Positions 26,704 to 35,922 of a DNA stretch of 64,000 bases are shown piece after piece (position 1 is the first letter of the stretch; each line of letters begins with the position of its first letter). The notes under the pieces are model-generated. The model was not told the DNA's origin. It saw only the letters and a program-made list of their open reading frames with translations, and did not search any database. This stretch comes from DATKZM01 sp035527975 (GTDB lineage Bacteria > Pseudomonadota > Alphaproteobacteria > JAPULJ01). Location: assembly GCA_035527975.1 (NCBI GenBank), contig DATKZM010000115.1:1-64000 (forward strand), written 5' to 3'. The position numbers and the translations under genes are program-made.

Positions 26704-27885
26704 ATGGTGACCGGTCGCGTTCTCGGTGAGAATAGTGGCCAAATTGTGTTTCCGCCAGTGACCTCCGGCACGGATAACGACAGTGTGACAAGCCCGGCAA
26801 AAGACGATGGTGCCGCCGCCAACGTAGGCGAGGCAGCGGCGCAACTGCTTTCGTGGTACGATCGCAGCGCCCGCACGCTGCCGTGGCGGATGCGGGCCGG
26901 CGAGCGCGCCGATCCCTACGCGGTGTGGCTGAGCGAGGTGATGCTGCAGCAGACCACCGTCGCCGCGGTGATCCCCTATTACGAGACGTTCCTCGCGCGC
27001 TGGCCAACCGTGCACGCGCTGGCCGCGGCGCCGCTCGACGATGTTCTGCGGGCCTGGGCCGGGCTTGGTTACTACGCTCGGGCGCGCAACCTGCATGCCT
27101 GCGCGCGGACCGTCGCGACCGAGTTAAGCGGACGCTTTCCCGAAACCGCGGCTGAACTGAAACGCCTGCCGGGGATCGGCGACTACACCGCGGCGGCGAT
27201 TGCGGCGATCGTATTTGGCCAAAGCGCAGTTGTTGTCGATGGCAATGTGGAGCGTGTGATCGCGCGGCGCTTTGCGGTCGAGACGCCCTTGCCCGGCGCC
27301 AAGGCGCAGTTGCGCGAATTGGCAGGCAGGCTGACCCCGGCTGCACGGCCCGGCGATTATGCGCAAGCGGTGATGGATCTGGGTGCGACGGTCTGCACCG
27401 TGCGCCAGCCGCGTTGCGGGGGCTGTCCCTGGGCAGCGGGTTGTGCCGGCCGGGCAGCGGGGATCGCCGAGACGCTGCCCCGGCGCGCGCCCAAAGCCCA
27501 ACGGCCCACCCGGCACGGCGCCGCCTTCTGGATCAGCGACGGCGACGGTGCGGTGCTGCTTCGCCGTCGCCCGGAGCGCGGCCTTCTGGGCGGCATGATG
27601 GAGGTGCCGTCGACCGCCTGGGGTGAGGCGCCCATCGCGCTATCGGAGGCGCACGCGGCCGCGCCGTTCAGGGCACCCGTCGAGGCCTTGCCGGGACTGG
27701 TGAAACATACGTTCACGCATTTTCATCTGGAACTGGCGGTGCTGGCCGGCCGCGTTGAGGGGAAAAATCCCAAAATCGCTGACGGAGGCGGCGTCTGGGT
27801 TGCCGTGGACCGGCTGGGGGAGCGGGCTTTGCCCTCGCTGATGCGCAAAGTCGCGGCCCATGCGCTGGGCCATCTTGCGGGTTAG
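26704..27885 (+). CDS. mutY: A/G-specific adenine glycosylase
   Basis: Base-excision repair enzyme removing adenine opposite 8-oxoguanine, 393 aa. The helix-hairpin-helix is LPGIGDYTAAAIAAI, and the catalytic Glu is in WLSEVMLQQTTVAAV. The Asp is in VVDGNVERVIARRF. The four iron-sulfur cysteines follow C-x6-C-x2-C-x5-C in CTVRQPRCGGCPWAAGC. The C-terminal NUDIX-like domain has LLRRRPERGLLGGMMEVPS and KHTFTHFHLEL. The ATG at 26704 leaves about 40 poorly conserved residues before the core, so a later start is possible. Divergent from dciA. Confidence 0.95.
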   Translation: MVTGRVLGENSGQIVFPPVTSGTDNDSVTSPAKDDGAAANVGEAAAQLLSWYDRSARTLPWRMRAGERADPYAVWLSEVMLQQTTVAAVIPYYETFLARWPTVHALAAAPLDDVLRAWAGLGYYARARNLHACARTVATELSGRFPETAAELKRLPGIGDYTAAAIAAIVFGQSAVVVDGNVERVIARRFAVETPLPGAKAQLRELAGRLTPAARPGDYAQAVMDLGATVCTVRQPRCGGCPWAAGCAGRAAGIAETLPRRAPKAQRPTRHGAAFWISDGDGAVLLRRRPERGLLGGMMEVPSTAWGEAPIALSEAHAAAPFRAPVEALPGLVKHTFTHFHLELAVLAGRVEGKNPKIADGGGVWVAVDRLGERALPSLMRKVAAHALGHLAG

Positions 27886-28011
27886 CGCCTATGGCAGTAT
27901 GTGCCCATCGCGAGACACTGAAAAATTGGCGGATTTCCTTGGCTTTATCTGAACGAAGCCGTCCGGCTCCGTTCATCCAGGGTTCATGCGCCGATGCTTA
28001 TAACGGCCCCC

Positions 28012-28397
28012 ATGAGGACCGTATTTGCCATCATCGTCGCGGTATTTCTCGCTGCCGGCGGCGCCCAACCAACGCTCGCGCAGGGCTCGCATAACTGCGC
28101 GCGCCAGGCGCTTGCCAGTGGCCGTATCGTGCCGCTCGGCCAGATCCTGCACTTGGTCCGTCAGCGCGTGCAGGGACGGATGGTGGGCGTGCAACTGCTC
28201 GGCTGTCCTCGGGGTCCATTCATATACCGCGTCCGCATGCTGACACTTGGTGGGCGCGTCGCCGTCGTCACGGCCAACGCCCGGACGGGTAGAATACTTG
28301 GAGTTAGGGGCGGTGCGCCGGTATATAGAAACCCCCAATTGGAGCGGAGGCCAAATTTCCGTCGCAATCGGCGGCTTTGGTACCGCAAGAGGCGCTG

Positions 28398-28398
<1 letters not shown>
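28012..28398 (+). CDS. Small exported PepSY-domain protein
   Basis: A 128-aa exported protein with a signal peptide (MRTVFAIIVAVFLAAGGAQP, cleavage near L-A-Q-G). Its domain follows the PepSY pattern: ALASGRIVPLGQILHLVRQR then YRVRMLTLGGRVAVVTANAR with a final T-G-R-I-L. The C-terminus is an Arg/Asn-rich basic tail. Its TGA overlaps the ATG of the response regulator gene, so all three genes form one operon. PepSY proteins are common partners of PhoPQ-like systems and may modulate the kinase periplasmic domain. Confidence 0.85.
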
Positions 28399-29072
<674 letters not shown>

Positions 29073-29084
29073 GCACGCCGGCCG

Positions 29085-30446
29085 TTGGCGATCCGCACCA
29101 ACTCGCTTGCCTTCCGCCTCGTTGCCGGGGCCGCTTTCTGGATTGCCGCCGGGCTGTTCGGCGGCGCTTTCCTGTTGTCGACACTGTTCCGCGACTATGT
29201 CGAGCGCAGCTTCGATGCGCGCCTCGCGGTGCTCTGGGACAGCCTTTACACGGTGAGCCGTGTCGACACGAAAGGGCGCCTGCAGATGCTGGGCGAGCCC
29301 GGCGAGGCGGCCTTCGAGCAGGCCTATTCGGGCTGGTACTGGCAGATCTCGAAGGGCGTCAAGGCGATGCGGCGCTCGCGCTCGCTGTGGGACCGCTCGA
29401 TCGAGCACAAGACCATTGGCGCCGATCCTGTATTCCTGCGCGTGGCCGGGCCCGACGGCCAGGACCTGCGGATACTCGCCCAGACCGTGCTGGTCGCCGA
29501 CGAGGCCGGGCAGCGCACGGTACGCTACACGCTGCTGATCGCCGGCGATCGCGGCGAGATCGAGGGCGAGATCGCGCTCTTCAACCGCAGCCTCGTCTGG
29601 TCGCTGGGCGGGCTGGGTCTGATCCTGGTGATCGCGGTGTTCATCCAGGTGCGCTATGGAATACTGCCGCTGCGGCGGATTCCCGCGGCACTGGCAGCGA
29701 TCCGCTCGGGCCGGTCCGAACGCCTGACGGGCCAGTTCTCCGCCGAGGTCGAACCGCTGGCCGAGGAGCTCAACAAGCTGATCGATCACAACCGCGAAGT
29801 GGTCGAGCGCGCGCGCACCCATGTCGGCAATCTTGCCCATGCGCTGAAGACGCCGCTCGCCGTGCTCGCCAATGAGAGCGCCGGCGACAAGAGCGCGCTC
29901 GCCAAGACCGTGCATGAACAAGCAAGGCTGATGCAGCAGCAGGTCGACCACCACCTGGCCCGCGCGCGCGCGGCGGCGCGGGTCAGCGGGCTTGGCGCGC
30001 GCACCGAGGTCGGCCCGATCCTCGCGGCGCTAGAGCGCACGCTCACCGCCATCCACCGCGACAAAAACCTCGATATATCAGCCGAGGTCGCAGTGGGGGC
30101 GGCGATCATCGGCGAGCGCCAGGATATCGAGGAGATGCTTGGCAATTTGATGGACAATGCCTGCAAATGGGCCAGGCATCTGGTCGAGGTGAACGTGACC
30201 GTCACGCCGGGAAAAGAGCCCCGGCGGGTGGTGGTCCGGGTCGAGGACGACGGCCCGGGGCTTGCGCCGGGCCAGCGCGACCGGGCGCTCGAACGCGGCG
30301 AGCGTCTCGACGAGGCCACGCCCGGCAGCGGGCTTGGCTTGTCGATCGTGCGCGACCTGGTCGAGAGCTACGAGGGCACGTTGACGCTCAAGACGTCGAA
30401 ACTCGGCGGGCTGCTGGTGGAGATCGATCTGCCGGCGGCGGGATAG
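29085..30446 (+). CDS. PhoQ-like sensor histidine kinase
   Basis: Inner-membrane sensor kinase of 453 aa. Two membrane helices (about 12-34 and 172-188) flank a periplasmic domain of roughly 135 residues. A HAMP-like segment follows with ILPLRRIPAALAAIRSGR. The phospho-acceptor is H252 in NLAHALKTPLAVLANE, where H-A-L-K-T-P is typical of PhoQ-type kinases. The ATPase core has N-box GNLMDNACKWA, then VEDDGPGL and GSGLGLSIVRDLVE. The start is TTG at 29085. Last gene of the PepSY operon, ending 14 bases before a strong terminator. Confidence 0.93.
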   Translation: MAIRTNSLAFRLVAGAAFWIAAGLFGGAFLLSTLFRDYVERSFDARLAVLWDSLYTVSRVDTKGRLQMLGEPGEAAFEQAYSGWYWQISKGVKAMRRSRSLWDRSIEHKTIGADPVFLRVAGPDGQDLRILAQTVLVADEAGQRTVRYTLLIAGDRGEIEGEIALFNRSLVWSLGGLGLILVIAVFIQVRYGILPLRRIPAALAAIRSGRSERLTGQFSAEVEPLAEELNKLIDHNREVVERARTHVGNLAHALKTPLAVLANESAGDKSALAKTVHEQARLMQQQVDHHLARARAAARVSGLGARTEVGPILAALERTLTAIHRDKNLDISAEVAVGAAIIGERQDIEEMLGNLMDNACKWARHLVEVNVTVTPGKEPRRVVVRVEDDGPGLAPGQRDRALERGERLDEATPGSGLGLSIVRDLVESYEGTLTLKTSKLGGLLVEIDLPAAG

Positions 30447-30460
30447 GCGCGGCCAAAGAC

Positions 30461-30519
30461 CCCCTCACCCTCCCATCGCCCAAGTTAAACATGGGCGATG
30501 GGAGGGTGAGGGGTTTTTT
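30461..30519 (+). terminator. Strong Rho-independent terminator of the PepSY/regulator/kinase operon
   Basis: A perfect 21-bp stem (30461-30481 with 30493-30513, loop of 11) is followed directly by six T residues on the plus strand. The stem is unusually long for a terminator and has a ccctcaccctcccatcgc core that I have seen as a dispersed motif in other proteobacteria, so it may be a repeat recruited as a terminator. Confidence 0.88.
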
Positions 30520-30558
30520 CTTGAGCGAGACGAGCTTCGGCGGTTCCGCCGTGCGCCT

Positions 30559-31683
30559 TCAGCTCAACTCCGCGCGCAGCTTCTGGCGGAAGGCGTCGAT
30601 CGGTACATCCACGCCCTTGTGACGCACGTGCCAGAAGGTCCAGCCATTGCAGGCCGGCGCGCCCTGAAGGCCGGCGGCAACCTTGTGGATCGAGCCCGTC
30701 TGCTCGGCGGCGACCAGCGAGCCGTCCGCGCGCACGCGCGCGGAATACTTCTTGCGCGCATCGAACAGCACCGTGCCGGGTTCAATCAGACCGCGTTCGA
30801 TCAGCCAGCCAAAGGGAATGCGCTTGGCCTCGCGCTTGGACGGGGTTTCAAACAATTCGGCATCCTCAAGTTCTGTGACGTCGGCGATGCGGACGGTGGC
30901 GCCCACGGCGTAATGCGCTTCGCGCTCGATGCCGATCCAGCGGCGGCCAAGGCGTTTGGCGACCGCGCCCGTCGTGCCCGCGCCCATGAAGGGATCGAGT
31001 ACGATTTCGCCCGGCCGCGTTGCCGCCAGGATCACCCGATGCAGCAGCGCTTCGGGCTTCTGGGTCGGGTGGAGCTTGCGGCCCTCTTCGTCCTTCAACC
31101 GCTCGGGGCCCGTGCAGAGCGGGATCAGCCAGTCCGAACGCATCTGCAGGTCTTCGTTCAGCGCCTTCATGGCGTCGTGATTGAAGGTGTGGCGGGCATC
31201 CTTGCCGCGCGCCGCCCAGATCAGCGTCTCATGCGCGTTGGTGAAGCGCCGGCCGCGAAAGTTCGGCATCGGGTTGGTCTTGCGCCAGACCACATCGTTG
31301 AGGATCCAGTATTCGAGATCCTGCAGCGCCGCGCCCACGCGGAAGATGTTGTGGTAGCTGCCGATGACCCAGATCGAGCCGTTGGGCTTGAGGATGCGCC
31401 GGGCCGCCGCCAGCCATTCGCGGGTGAAGCGGTCGTAATCGGCGAAGCTGGAAAAGCGGTCCCAGGCTTCCTCCACGCCGTTGACGCGGGAGTTGTTGGG
31501 CCGGTGAAGCTCGCCCGCGAGCTGCAAATTATAGGGCGGATCGGCGAAGACCATGTCGACCGAGGCTTCGGGAAAGCCGTTCATGGTCGCGATGCAGTCG
31601 CCGACGACGATCTCGCCGATTGGCAAGGTGGTCGGCAGGTTTTTGGCCGGGCCGCCGGCCCCGTTCGATGGTTCGTCTGTCAT
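30559..31683 (-). CDS. ccrM: Cell-cycle DNA adenine methyltransferase CcrM (GANTC)
   Basis: Orphan beta-class N6-adenine methyltransferase of 374 aa that methylates GANTC and times cell-cycle transcription in alphaproteobacteria. The catalytic motif DPPY is in VFADPPYNLQL (48-51), and the AdoMet motif is in VLDPFMGAGTTGAVAKRLG. The C-terminal RAMA-like domain that CcrM proteins carry is present, with ARKKYSARVRADGSL and GAPACNGWTFWHVR. Its leader contains three GANTC sites. It is transcribed alone, convergent with the sensor kinase operon. Confidence 0.96.
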   Translation of the reverse strand: MTDEPSNGAGGPAKNLPTTLPIGEIVVGDCIATMNGFPEASVDMVFADPPYNLQLAGELHRPNNSRVNGVEEAWDRFSSFADYDRFTREWLAAARRILKPNGSIWVIGSYHNIFRVGAALQDLEYWILNDVVWRKTNPMPNFRGRRFTNAHETLIWAARGKDARHTFNHDAMKALNEDLQMRSDWLIPLCTGPERLKDEEGRKLHPTQKPEALLHRVILAATRPGEIVLDPFMGAGTTGAVAKRLGRRWIGIEREAHYAVGATVRIADVTELEDAELFETPSKREAKRIPFGWLIERGLIEPGTVLFDARKKYSARVRADGSLVAAEQTGSIHKVAAGLQGAPACNGWTFWHVRHKGVDVPIDAFRQKLRAELS

Positions 31684-31696
31684 GGGCGGCGATCCT

Positions 31697-31767
31697 GAGT
31701 CAAACGAGATTCGCCGTCAATAGATTTTTGTTTCAAAGTGTTAACGGAAAATTTTCCATTACGAGTC
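31697..31767. promoter_or_regulatory. Cluster of GANTC sites in the ccrM leader
   Basis: GAGTC at 31697, GATTC at 31708 and GAGTC at 31763 lie within 85 bases upstream of the ccrM ATG. In Caulobacter such sites in the ccrM promoter make expression sensitive to methylation state. The same stretch is AT-rich and includes a TTAAC half-site, with a TTAA-N7-TTTT arrangement near 31741-31756 that only partly fits a CtrA box. Confidence 0.6.
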
Positions 31768-31806
31768 TAGCCGGTACGCGCAAGCGGTTGCGGGACGCTG
31801 CATCCG

Positions 31807-31903
31807 TCCTTCGAGGCTCGCCCCGCTCGCACCTCAGGATGAGCATTTGGTTTGGGCAGGATCAGGCGCTCATCCTGAGGTGCCGCAATGCGGCCTCGAA
31901 GGA
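31807..31903. repeat. Inverted repeat element, copy 1 (tccttcgaggc family)
   Basis: Ends tccttcgaggc and gcctcgaagga are inverted. An inner pair gcacctcaggatgagc and gctcatcctgaggtgc is also inverted, giving a nested hairpin. A second copy is at 35923-36033. It lies between rnhB and ccrM. Confidence 0.8.
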
Positions 31904-31923
31904 TCGATGCCAGTCAGATCCCC

Positions 31924-32526
31924 TCAGCCGAACAGTTCGGCGACCGGGGCGAAGCTGCGGCGGTGATGCGCGGTGGGGCCCAAACGAATGAGTGCCTTGC
32001 GGTGCGCGGCGGTGCCGTAGCCGGCATTGCGCTCCCAGCCGAAGCCGGGATGGCGCGCGGCGAGGCTTGCCATGATCCGGTCGCGCGTCACCTTGGCGGC
32101 GATCGAGGCGGCGGCGATCGAAAGGCAGCGGGCGTCGCCACCGATCACGGCGCGGGCGGGGCAGGGCAGCTCGGGCGTGCGATTGCCGTCGATCAGGACA
32201 AGGTCGGGAAGAATGCCGAGCGCCAGCACCGCGCGGCGCATCGCCAGCATGGTTGCGCCCAGAATATTCAGGCGGTCGATCTCGGCCACGCTCGCCGCCC
32301 CCACGGCAAGCCGGGCGCAGCCGGCAAGCTCGGCGAAAATGGCCACCCGCTTGGCGGCGCTTAGTTTCTTTGAATCGTCGATGCGGTCGCGCAGCGCCGC
32401 GTCGAGCCGCGCTTCGTCGATCACCGCGGCGGCGGCGACGACCGGCCCCGCAAGCGGGCCGCGTCCAGCCTCATCGACCCCCGCGACCATCCCGCCAGCC
32501 GCGCTTTCGAGTTCAAAGTCGGGCAT
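31924..32526 (-). CDS. rnhB: Ribonuclease HII
   Basis: Endonuclease that nicks at ribonucleotides in DNA, 200 aa from the chosen ATG at 32526. The catalytic acidic residues are in MVAGVDEAGRGPLAGPVVAA, LVLIDGN and SIAAASIAAKVTRDRIM. The C-terminal GYGTAAHRKALIRLGPTAHHR is also diagnostic. A longer frame to 32718 adds only Arg/Pro-rich residues that belong to antisense of the next gene. It follows the NTF2-like gene by 23 bases and precedes ccrM, the rnhB-ccrM order seen in many alphaproteobacteria. Confidence 0.95.
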   Translation of the reverse strand: MPDFELESAAGGMVAGVDEAGRGPLAGPVVAAAAVIDEARLDAALRDRIDDSKKLSAAKRVAIFAELAGCARLAVGAASVAEIDRLNILGATMLAMRRAVLALGILPDLVLIDGNRTPELPCPARAVIGGDARCLSIAAASIAAKVTRDRIMASLAARHPGFGWERNAGYGTAAHRKALIRLGPTAHHRRSFAPVAELFG

Positions 32527-32549
32527 GGACAGTCTCGTGCAATGGGGGC

Positions 32550-32996
32550 TCAGACGGGCGGCGCATGGCCTTCGATCCAGGTCTCGTGGAGATGGAGCCA
32601 GCGCACGCCGTGTCGTGTTTCGGGGGCGCGGCGGAAGAGCACGCTGCTTTGGCGCGCCGTGGTTCCCTCGGGCAGGTCCTGCCACTCCTCGTAGGCGACC
32701 AACGCATGGCCGCTCCAAATATGCAGCGGCGTCACCTTCTCGACCCGGATGGCGAAGGGCGGCACGGTCCCGGCGCGGAGGCCGTGCGCGCCTTCAAGAT
32801 TAAGCAACAGATCACCGAGCCGCGTCGTCGCGCCGTTCGGGCTGATCATGACGAAGCCGGGCTCGAACACCGGTGCGAAGCCGGCATAGCTTTCGGCATT
32901 ACGCGGCAGCTCTCCGCTCAGCCAGCCGTCCAGAAATACGTGCAGATCGTGGATCTCCGCCGCCGCGTCCCCGGCGATGTCACCGCTGGCTGCCAT
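32550..32996 (-). CDS. NTF2/SnoaL-fold (DUF4440-like) protein
   Basis: A 148-aa protein with features of the NTF2-like fold: an early helix EIHDLHVFLDGWLSGEL, then FEPGFVMISPNGATTRLGDL, HALVAYEEWQ and a closing RWLHLHETWIE strand. Such proteins are small-molecule-binding or enzymatic, and no catalytic residues can be assigned. The ATG at 32996 is eight bases after the SDR stop, so it is probably co-transcribed with the SDR and rnhB. A role linked to the SDR substrate is conceivable. Confidence 0.72.
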   Translation of the reverse strand: MAASGDIAGDAAAEIHDLHVFLDGWLSGELPRNAESYAGFAPVFEPGFVMISPNGATTRLGDLLLNLEGAHGLRAGTVPPFAIRVEKVTPLHIWSGHALVAYEEWQDLPEGTTARQSSVLFRRAPETRHGVRWLHLHETWIEGHAPPV

Positions 32997-33004
32997 CGTG
33001 CCGG

Positions 33005-33874
33005 CTAGCCCTCCGGGATCTTGAAGGCGTCGGGCTTGCCGGCCGGCCACATCGCGCCCCAGAGCTGCTGGCCGCCATCGACAGTCAACACCTCGCCGGT
33101 GATGAATTTGCCGGACGGCGCGGCCAGGTAGACGCAAGCCTCGGCGATGTCGTTCACATCACCCACGGTGAAGCGCGGATTGGCGTGGGGGAAGGTGGCG
33201 CTGCCCTCCGGTGGGTAGTAGGCGAAGGCGGTGGTTTCGATCGCGCCGGGGGCGACGCAGTTGACGCGGATATCGAGCGGCGCCCATTCCACGGCGACCG
33301 ACTTGGAGAGATAAGCGACCCCGGCGCGCGCGGCGCAGGTATGCGCGATCTGCGGCATGCCGCGCCAGAAATCGGCAATCACGTTGACGATCACGCCCGG
33401 CCGCTTCTCGTCGCGCCAGCGCTTGGCGGCGGTTTGCATCATGTACCAGGTGCCGTTCAGGTTGGTGTCGATGACGGCGTTCCAGCCCTTGACCGTGAAG
33501 TCGAGCGCGTTTTGGGGGAACTGGCCGCCGGCATTGTTGACCAGGATATCGAGCGGCCCCAGCGCGTCCTCGGTGCGGGCCAGGAAATCCTCCACGGCAT
33601 CTGGATCGCGGATCGACATCGCGGCGGTAAAACATTGCGTGGAATAGCGTTGCAGCGAGGCGGCCAGCTCGTCGAGCAGTTCATGCCGCCGGCCGCAGAT
33701 CGCCAGCTTGGCGCCGAGCCGGGCAAAAAGGAAAGCGATGCCGCGGCCGATCCCGGTTCCGGCGCCGGAGACCACGACGACTTTGTCCCGAAAGAGATCG
33801 GGCGCGTAGACCGTCGCCAGCGCCGCGAGCTCGTCGTCGGTGAAGCCATATTCGGGAGAAGTGTCGTCCGTCAT
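33005..33874 (-). CDS. Short-chain dehydrogenase, PECR-like (trans-2-enoyl-CoA reductase type)
   Basis: NAD(P)-binding oxidoreductase of 289 aa. The cofactor motif is VVVSGAGTGIGRGIAFLFAR, and NNAG is in ILVNNAGGQFP. The classical Y-x3-K catalytic pair is absent: that position reads T-C-A-A-R within HTCAARAGVAYLSKSVAVEW. The same replacement pattern (x-S-G-A-A-R-A-G-V) occurs in peroxisomal trans-2-enoyl-CoA reductase and relatives, so an acyl-CoA substrate is likely. The C-terminus retains G-E-V-L-T-V-D-G-G. The ATG at 33874 has AAGGA eight bases before it. It leads a probable operon with the NTF2-like gene and rnhB. Confidence 0.85.
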   Translation of the reverse strand: MTDDTSPEYGFTDDELAALATVYAPDLFRDKVVVVSGAGTGIGRGIAFLFARLGAKLAICGRRHELLDELAASLQRYSTQCFTAAMSIRDPDAVEDFLARTEDALGPLDILVNNAGGQFPQNALDFTVKGWNAVIDTNLNGTWYMMQTAAKRWRDEKRPGVIVNVIADFWRGMPQIAHTCAARAGVAYLSKSVAVEWAPLDIRVNCVAPGAIETTAFAYYPPEGSATFPHANPRFTVGDVNDIAEACVYLAAPSGKFITGEVLTVDGGQQLWGAMWPAGKPDAFKIPEG

Positions 33875-33959
33875 CCGTGCCATCCTTGGAGGTGGCGCGA
33901 TCACAGCACGTTTTTACCCGGCGGAAAAGCCGGGCCGGTGCCGCGGCCGCCGAATAGGC

Positions 33960-35465
33960 TCAGCCCTGTTTGCTGGACGTCTTGGCCGAGGCGGCGGCCT
34001 TGCGCTTGCCGCGGGCGGCGCGCTGGGCGCCGGCGGCAGTCTCGCCCGCCTGCTGTGCTGGGGGCGGCAATTCCGGCTCGGGGGCCGGTTCTGGGGCCGG
34101 GTCATTGGCGGGTTTGGCCGGCGGCGGCAATGCTGGCAGCGAGCCGGAAATTCGTGACCCAAAGCGCGCGGAGGCCGCGCCGGCGTGCCGCAGCCACGGC
34201 AAAGCGCCCCGGATGACGGCGTGGCCGCTGTCCCGCGCGGTGTGCTGAGCGCGCTTGAGCTGGGCGCCGATCAGAAGGTCGAAGGTCTCATCGAAGGAGG
34301 TCACCGAGAGCAGGATGATCCGCATCAGCCGCCGCGCCGCCGCCATCCACAAGGGCGAGATCAGCAGCGAGAAGGCGGTCACCGAGACGATCAGGCGCAT
34401 CTCCGGCTGGGCAATCAGACCGCCGGCGACCGCGGTCTGGCCAAGCACGAATGAGAACTCGCCGATCTGCGCCAACACCACGCCGGCGACGAAGGCATGC
34501 GGCCATGGCTCGCGCAGAAGATGCAGCAGGCCGATGTTGAGCGCGGTCTTCAGTACCGTCACCAGCGCCAGCAAGAGCAGCACCTCGCCGATATTGTCCC
34601 AGATGAAACGCAGGTCAATCAGCAGGCCGATGGAGAGGAAGAAGACCATCATCAGCACGCTCTGGATCGGCCGCGTGGCGCGGATCATCATCGCCCGCGC
34701 GTTGGAGTTGCCGACGACGAGCCCCGCCAGGAAGGCCCCGAAGGGCGCTGAAAGGCCGAGCAGGCCGGTCACCGCCGCCGCGGCGAAACACAAGGTCAGC
34801 CCCGAAAGCGGGCGCAGATCGAACTGGCCGGCGACGATGCGCCCGAACGGCAGGACGAGGCGCCGCTTGCGGCTGAGCCAGATCGCCAGCAGCACCAGGA
34901 AGGTGACAGAGGCGATGATTTTCAGGACGTGAAGAACCGAGATGGTCGGCTCGGCCATGGCATTGAGCGTCAGGATCATCGGCACCACGGCCAGATCCTG
35001 GGCGATCAGGATGCCGACGACGAGCTGGCCCACCGGCGCGCGCAGCACGTTGATCTGCTCCAGCATCTTGATGACGACCGCAGTGCTGGAAAGCGCCACC
35101 ACGAAGCCGAGCAGCACGGCGAGCGAGGTCGACCAGTCGAGCAGGGTGGAGACCGCCATCATGACGCCGACGCTGACCGCGATCTGCAGCAACGTGGTGG
35201 CCAGCGCCACGCGCCAGACCTGCATGAAGCCGCGCAGGCTCATCTCCATCGCCACCAGGAAGAGCAGCATGATCACGCCGAGCTCGGCGAGGATGGCGAC
35301 GTTCGCGCGGTTCTCGACAAGGCCGAGCGCCGAGGGGCCGAGGATCACACCTGCGAGGATGTAGCCGACAATCGCCGGCTGGCGGAGGCGCGCCATGGCC
35401 AGTCCGCAGACAAGCGCGGCGAGCGCGACGACCGCCAGGCCGGTGAGATTGGCTTGCCCTTCCAT
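33960..35465 (-). CDS. Cation:proton antiporter, CPA2 family
   Basis: Inner-membrane antiporter of 501 aa with about 12-13 helices. The N-terminus has RLRQPAIVGYILAGVILGPS. The ion-binding acidic residue is probably in VVGILIAQDLAVVPMILTL. The second half has FGAFLAGLVVGNS and AQIGEFSFVLGQTAVAGGL. After residue about 400 comes a cytoplasmic tail that is Pro/Ala/Glu-rich, then Lys/Ser-rich, with no TrkA-N domain as KefB and KefC have. It may exchange K+ or Na+ for protons. Divergent from gapR. Confidence 0.9.
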   Translation of the reverse strand: MEGQANLTGLAVVALAALVCGLAMARLRQPAIVGYILAGVILGPSALGLVENRANVAILAELGVIMLLFLVAMEMSLRGFMQVWRVALATTLLQIAVSVGVMMAVSTLLDWSTSLAVLLGFVVALSSTAVVIKMLEQINVLRAPVGQLVVGILIAQDLAVVPMILTLNAMAEPTISVLHVLKIIASVTFLVLLAIWLSRKRRLVLPFGRIVAGQFDLRPLSGLTLCFAAAAVTGLLGLSAPFGAFLAGLVVGNSNARAMMIRATRPIQSVLMMVFFLSIGLLIDLRFIWDNIGEVLLLLALVTVLKTALNIGLLHLLREPWPHAFVAGVVLAQIGEFSFVLGQTAVAGGLIAQPEMRLIVSVTAFSLLISPLWMAAARRLMRIILLSVTSFDETFDLLIGAQLKRAQHTARDSGHAVIRGALPWLRHAGAASARFGSRISGSLPALPPPAKPANDPAPEPAPEPELPPPAQQAGETAAGAQRAARGKRKAAASAKTSSKQG

Positions 35466-35642
35466 AACCGGGCCACGCTAACAAGGAATGGTGAAGAAAA
35501 AGTGGGAGCGGGCGGGGCGAATGCAACGATGCTCGATAAAGATTGTTTCGCAACGCCGGCGGTGTTGCTAAGAACGCATCCCGCCGGGGCGCCCGCTCCG
35601 GTTCGCATCCGACACACGCGTAGCAACAAGGAGCCCTGAGCC

Positions 35643-35891
35643 ATGGCCGAGACCGGCGGCGTCGCCGTTGACCACCTTCGATCCTACATCGAACGGATCG
35701 AACGCCTGGAAGAAGAGAAGGCCGGGATTGCCGCCGACATTCGCGAGATCTATTCCGAGGCCAAGGGCAACGGTTTCGACCAGAAGGCGATCCGCACGGT
35801 GGTTCGCCTGCGCAAGGTCGACGAGGAAAAACGCCGCGAGGCCGACCTCATTCTTGCGACTTACATGAAGGCGCTGGGCATGGAGGAGTAG
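35643..35891 (+). CDS. gapR: Nucleoid-associated protein GapR (DUF2312)
   Basis: Small DNA-binding protein of 82 aa, essential or important in several alphaproteobacteria, where it binds overtwisted DNA ahead of forks and polymerases and stimulates topoisomerases. It is almost entirely helical: a coiled coil in LRSYIERIERLEEEKAGIAA, then IREIYSEAKGNGFDQKAIRT and a closing KRREADLILATYMKALG. The ATG at 35643 follows an AAGGAG about ten bases upstream. Monocistronic, with a repeat element immediately downstream. Confidence 0.95.
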   Translation: MAETGGVAVDHLRSYIERIERLEEEKAGIAADIREIYSEAKGNGFDQKAIRTVVRLRKVDEEKRREADLILATYMKALGMEE

Positions 35892-35922
35892 GGGCGGTGG
35901 CCAGGGCGGATGCCGCTGGCCA

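Noticed and set aside
32873..34216. A 447-codon plus-strand frame opposite the SDR and antiporter genes
   Set aside because: Crosses the boundary of two real minus-strand genes and shows no domain.
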